From Teredinibacter haidensis (GTDB taxonomy: Bacteria > Pseudomonadota > Gammaproteobacteria > Pseudomonadales > Cellvibrionaceae), in NCBI RefSeq assembly GCF_014211975.1, contig NZ_CP060084.1, positions 3,731,001-3,795,000 of the forward strand: a stretch of DNA of 64,000 nucleotides, given 5' to 3'. Both the position numbers and the translations under genes were made by a program. This document shows positions 61,648 to 64,000 of the stretch, one piece after another (position 1 is the first letter of the stretch; each line of letters begins with the position of its first letter). The notes below the pieces were generated by a model. The model was given only the letters and a program-made list of their open reading frames with translations. It was not told the DNA's origin and made no database searches.

Positions 61648-62892
61648 TTATTCATCTTGAAGCGCAATAACCGGGTTTACCCTAGCAGCTTTTCGCGCGG
61701 GCAGAATCGACGCCAGAGCTCCGGCAACAAGCAAGACTCCAATGGCCAGAATAGCCGTAGAAAAGCTAATTTCCGGGTTCATAAAAGTGCTATTGGCGGA
61801 CTGTGCAAATTTAGATGTAAGCTCTACCGTTAACACTCCCACTACCAAACCCAGATACCCCGCAAAAAAAGTAATGACCAATGCCTCCTGCACTATCGAA
61901 CTGATAATGCTCACAGGCGTAGCGCCAATCGCTTTGCGCAGACCAATTTCTTTAGTGCGCTCTTTAACCGTGATCAACATAATATTGCCAACCCCAACAA
62001 CACCAGCAATGATGGTGCCGATAGCGACAAACCAGCTAAATAGTTTAATACCAGAAAACAAACCCTCTACACGTTCGAAATTTTTCTGTGCATTCCAACT
62101 TCCTATCACACCATTATCGTCTGGGTGTATGCGATGGCGCTCTTTAAGCAAACGAATCACTCTCGCCTCCACTACTGCCGCGTGAACGCCTTTTTTAGGC
62201 GTCACCATAATGACATGCACATCATTGCGTTGATTAAAGGTTTTACGCAGTGTGTACTGGGACATATAAACCCGGTTTAAATCCCTTTGCGCCCAATCAT
62301 TTAGCGCAGAGGGTGCAATAACACCAACCACCTGAAACGGCACACCCCACATTTTTATCAGGCCGCCAATAGCTTGCTCATCCTTATCAAACAGAATTTC
62401 CCTCACGCGCTCGCCAATCACTACCGTTTTTCGACGTTCAAGCAGATCCAATTGATTGAGAAATCGTCCTTCGATTAAACGATAACCCTTAACATCCAAT
62501 TCAATTGGCCAAATACCGGAAATTGTAAAAGTATCCCCCTTGACGCCGCGCGAAACAAAGTGATCACCGATACCGTTGTTGGGAGCAACTACATCAATAT
62601 CGTCCATTTGCTTGATGGCTTCGATATCTCCATCGTTCATACGAATATAGCGACCCTTGATTAAACCTTTGTACGGAATACTCGTTGGGCGTCCGGACCA
62701 TATATGCACAGAGTTCGTCAGCTTACCCATACTGGCCTTCGAACCGTTGCGCAAGCCATTACCGGCAGCCAGTAGGTTGACCAACATAAAAATACCCCAG
62801 AACACGCCAAACGCTGTTAGAAAAGTGCGCAGCTTATGGCGGCGTACGCTATCAAAAATTTCTAACCAAAAGTCGCGATCAAAAAGTTGCAT
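61648..62892 (-). CDS. MacB-like ABC transporter permease (downstream copy)
   Basis: A 414-residue permease with the MacB periplasmic core domain followed by FtsX: an N-terminal helix ('LRTFLTAFGVFWGIFMLVNLLAAGNGL'), about 220 periplasmic residues, then helices at 'FVAIGTIIAGVVGVGNIMLITV', 'ALVITFFAGYLGLVVGVLTVEL' and 'AILAIGVLLVAGALASILPARKAARVNPV'. 'KERTKEIGLRKAIGATP' is the loop that contacts the ATPase. No nucleotide-binding domain is fused, so a separate ATPase is needed. The start overlaps the previous gene's stop (TAATG). Confidence 0.93.
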   Translation of the reverse strand: MQLFDRDFWLEIFDSVRRHKLRTFLTAFGVFWGIFMLVNLLAAGNGLRNGSKASMGKLTNSVHIWSGRPTSIPYKGLIKGRYIRMNDGDIEAIKQMDDIDVVAPNNGIGDHFVSRGVKGDTFTISGIWPIELDVKGYRLIEGRFLNQLDLLERRKTVVIGERVREILFDKDEQAIGGLIKMWGVPFQVVGVIAPSALNDWAQRDLNRVYMSQYTLRKTFNQRNDVHVIMVTPKKGVHAAVVEARVIRLLKERHRIHPDDNGVIGSWNAQKNFERVEGLFSGIKLFSWFVAIGTIIAGVVGVGNIMLITVKERTKEIGLRKAIGATPVSIISSIVQEALVITFFAGYLGLVVGVLTVELTSKFAQSANSTFMNPEISFSTAILAIGVLLVAGALASILPARKAARVNPVIALQDE

Positions 62893-64000
62893 TATTCCTC
62901 CCGCATGGCTTCGATGGGATGAATTTTGGCTGCATGTATCGCGGGCGCCAACCCCGCCAGAGTACCCGCAGCCACGAGAATCACAACCGAGGTAAACGCA
63001 ACACCAATATCAATTTCCGGCGCGCCAAAAAAGCCAATGCTGCCACCCGCACTCGCCACTAATACCGCAACACCCTCTAAAATCCCCACCCCCAGAACCA
63101 ATCCAAAATAACCGGCTACCGCGGTAACCAAAATCGATTCGGTCAAAACCATAAAGACAATAGAACGAGGGGTTGCTCCCAGCGCCTTGCGCACACCAAT
63201 TTCACGCGTACGATCTTTAACGGTAATAATCATAATATTGCTGATACCAACAATACCGGCCATTAAGGTACCTAAACCCACAAACCAGATAAATGCGGTA
63301 ATTGCGCTAAAGACTTTTGTTGTATCTTCCGTTTGCCGCGCGAAATTAAATGCACGAATACCCCGCACATCATCGGGCGCTACGCGATGGCGCTGCTTTA
63401 AAAATTCAATTACGCGATCTTCCAGATCATAGGAATCAACACCCTCTTTAGGTGTTAAGGTTATTTGCCCAATTTTGTTGGCGCGGCCAAATGTTTTTTG
63501 AAAGGTGGACAAAGGAATATACACACGTTCCGACATGCGCCCCTCGCGACCGGAGTCGTAAAAAACGCCCACAACGGTGAGAACAATACCGTGAAATGTA
63601 ACCGTCTCCCCAACAGGATCGACACCCTCGCCAAATAGGTAGTCTCTTACGGCTGTACCAATAATGGCGACTTTTCGAATTTCGCCTGTATCTAAAAGAT
63701 TAAGCGTACGACCTGCGCGATAATCTAAAAAACGCTTAATATTGAAATATTCATCAGCCACACCCAACACACGATAAGCACCGGATTTTTCTTTGTGGGT
63801 TACATTGATCGTACTTCGCCAGCGCTCGCCCGCCGTATTTTCCGCCGAGAGAAATTGAAGCCCATCGAATTCCCGCCTAAGTGCGGCGATATCGTCTTCA
63901 TCAAATTCGATTTGGCGACCGTGGGGGACACCTCTGTAAGGAATGGCGGTTTTTCCTGAGCGAATCCATATACTGGAGCGGTCATCGCTGCCGAAACCAG
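62892..64000 (-). CDS. MacB-like ABC transporter permease (upstream copy, 5' end outside window)
   Basis: The frame is open to the window edge, so the visible 369 residues are C-terminal. The internal GTG at 63770 is not the real start: upstream codons read 'GFGSDDRSSIWIRSGKTAIPYRG', which matches the periplasmic core of the downstream copy ('SVHIWSGRPTSIPYKG'). The FtsX part has 'VGLGTLMAGIVGISNIMIITVKDRTREIGVRKALGATP' and ends 'IHAAKIHPIEAMREE'. The two permeases are paralogous and probably form a heterodimer. The ATPase gene is likely just beyond 64000. Confidence 0.92.
   Translation of the reverse strand, partial: GFGSDDRSSIWIRSGKTAIPYRGVPHGRQIEFDEDDIAALRREFDGLQFLSAENTAGERWRSTINVTHKEKSGAYRVLGVADEYFNIKRFLDYRAGRTLNLLDTGEIRKVAIIGTAVRDYLFGEGVDPVGETVTFHGIVLTVVGVFYDSGREGRMSERVYIPLSTFQKTFGRANKIGQITLTPKEGVDSYDLEDRVIEFLKQRHRVAPDDVRGIRAFNFARQTEDTTKVFSAITAFIWFVGLGTLMAGIVGISNIMIITVKDRTREIGVRKALGATPRSIVFMVLTESILVTAVAGYFGLVLGVGILEGVAVLVASAGGSIGFFGAPEIDIGVAFTSVVILVAAGTLAGLAPAIHAAKIHPIEAMREE

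Noticed and set aside
63770..63772. GTG at 63770 as the start of the last permease
   Set aside because: The frame continues upstream to the window edge with residues matching the MacB periplasmic domain, so the true start is outside.

Overview
The window is a chromosomal segment of a Gram-negative gammaproteobacterium. The recG, HU, ubiA, phoB, phoR block and the pstSCAB-phoU operon resemble Pseudomonas and its relatives. The xylose isomerase locus, PEP-CTERM protein, Tat-type oxidoreductase, TRAP transporter and many lipoproteins fit a marine, polysaccharide-degrading member of Cellvibrionales (Saccharophagus/Teredinibacter-like). That assignment is inferred from gene content and not proved. 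No rRNA, tRNA, CRISPR array, prophage or insertion sequence was recognised.

Layout. 1-10.2 kb: stand-alone enzymes and membrane proteins (nitroreductase end, serine hydrolase, pirin/azoreductase with a divergent LysR regulator, DUF1287, DUF2157 and GDYXXLXY proteins, an EamA exporter, a FemAB-like acyltransferase). 10.2-15 kb: PhoR/PhoB, UbiA, HU and a dicarboxylate/amino-acid symporter. 15-28 kb: housekeeping and signalling (DUF502, a SET-type sugar exporter, a YbaK-HDOD fusion, RecG, a diguanylate cyclase, a receiver-PilZ protein, YaaA, an M48 protease). 28-35 kb: a 99-bp tandem repeat, a porin and the pst-phoU operon. 35-40.7 kb: a TRAP transporter whose membrane subunits and binding protein are separated, with YciA, a MazG-like protein and RlmJ between them. 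41-45.5 kb: an SGNH hydrolase convergent with a carbamoyltransferase/SxtJ/DUF5989 operon; the 50-residue DUF5989 gene is easily missed. 46-52.6 kb: YceH, UvrD, a two-gene secreted metalloprotease unit and TlyA. 52.7-59.3 kb: a self-contained xylose locus. 59.7-60.4 kb: a PEP-CTERM protein. 60.5-64 kb: a MacA/MacB-like export system cut by the window edge.

How genes work together. PhoR/PhoB should sense phosphate limitation. Pho-box-like direct repeats with 11-bp spacing precede pstS and, less expectedly, the porin gene beyond phoU; a weaker one precedes phoB. This suggests a chain from outer-membrane porin to PstS to PstCAB, with PhoU feedback. In the xylose locus, a proton symporter, mutarotase, isomerase and xylulokinase are arranged around a Nudix-type regulator that has lost its catalytic glutamates. 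A perfect 20-bp palindrome in the divergent promoter region is a candidate operator. Each arm ends in a clear intrinsic terminator.

The items most worth a second look are the carbamoyltransferase-SxtJ-DUF5989-SGNH module, the Nudix regulator with its palindrome, the Pho-box porin, the metalloprotease lipoprotein pair and the 99-bp repeat.
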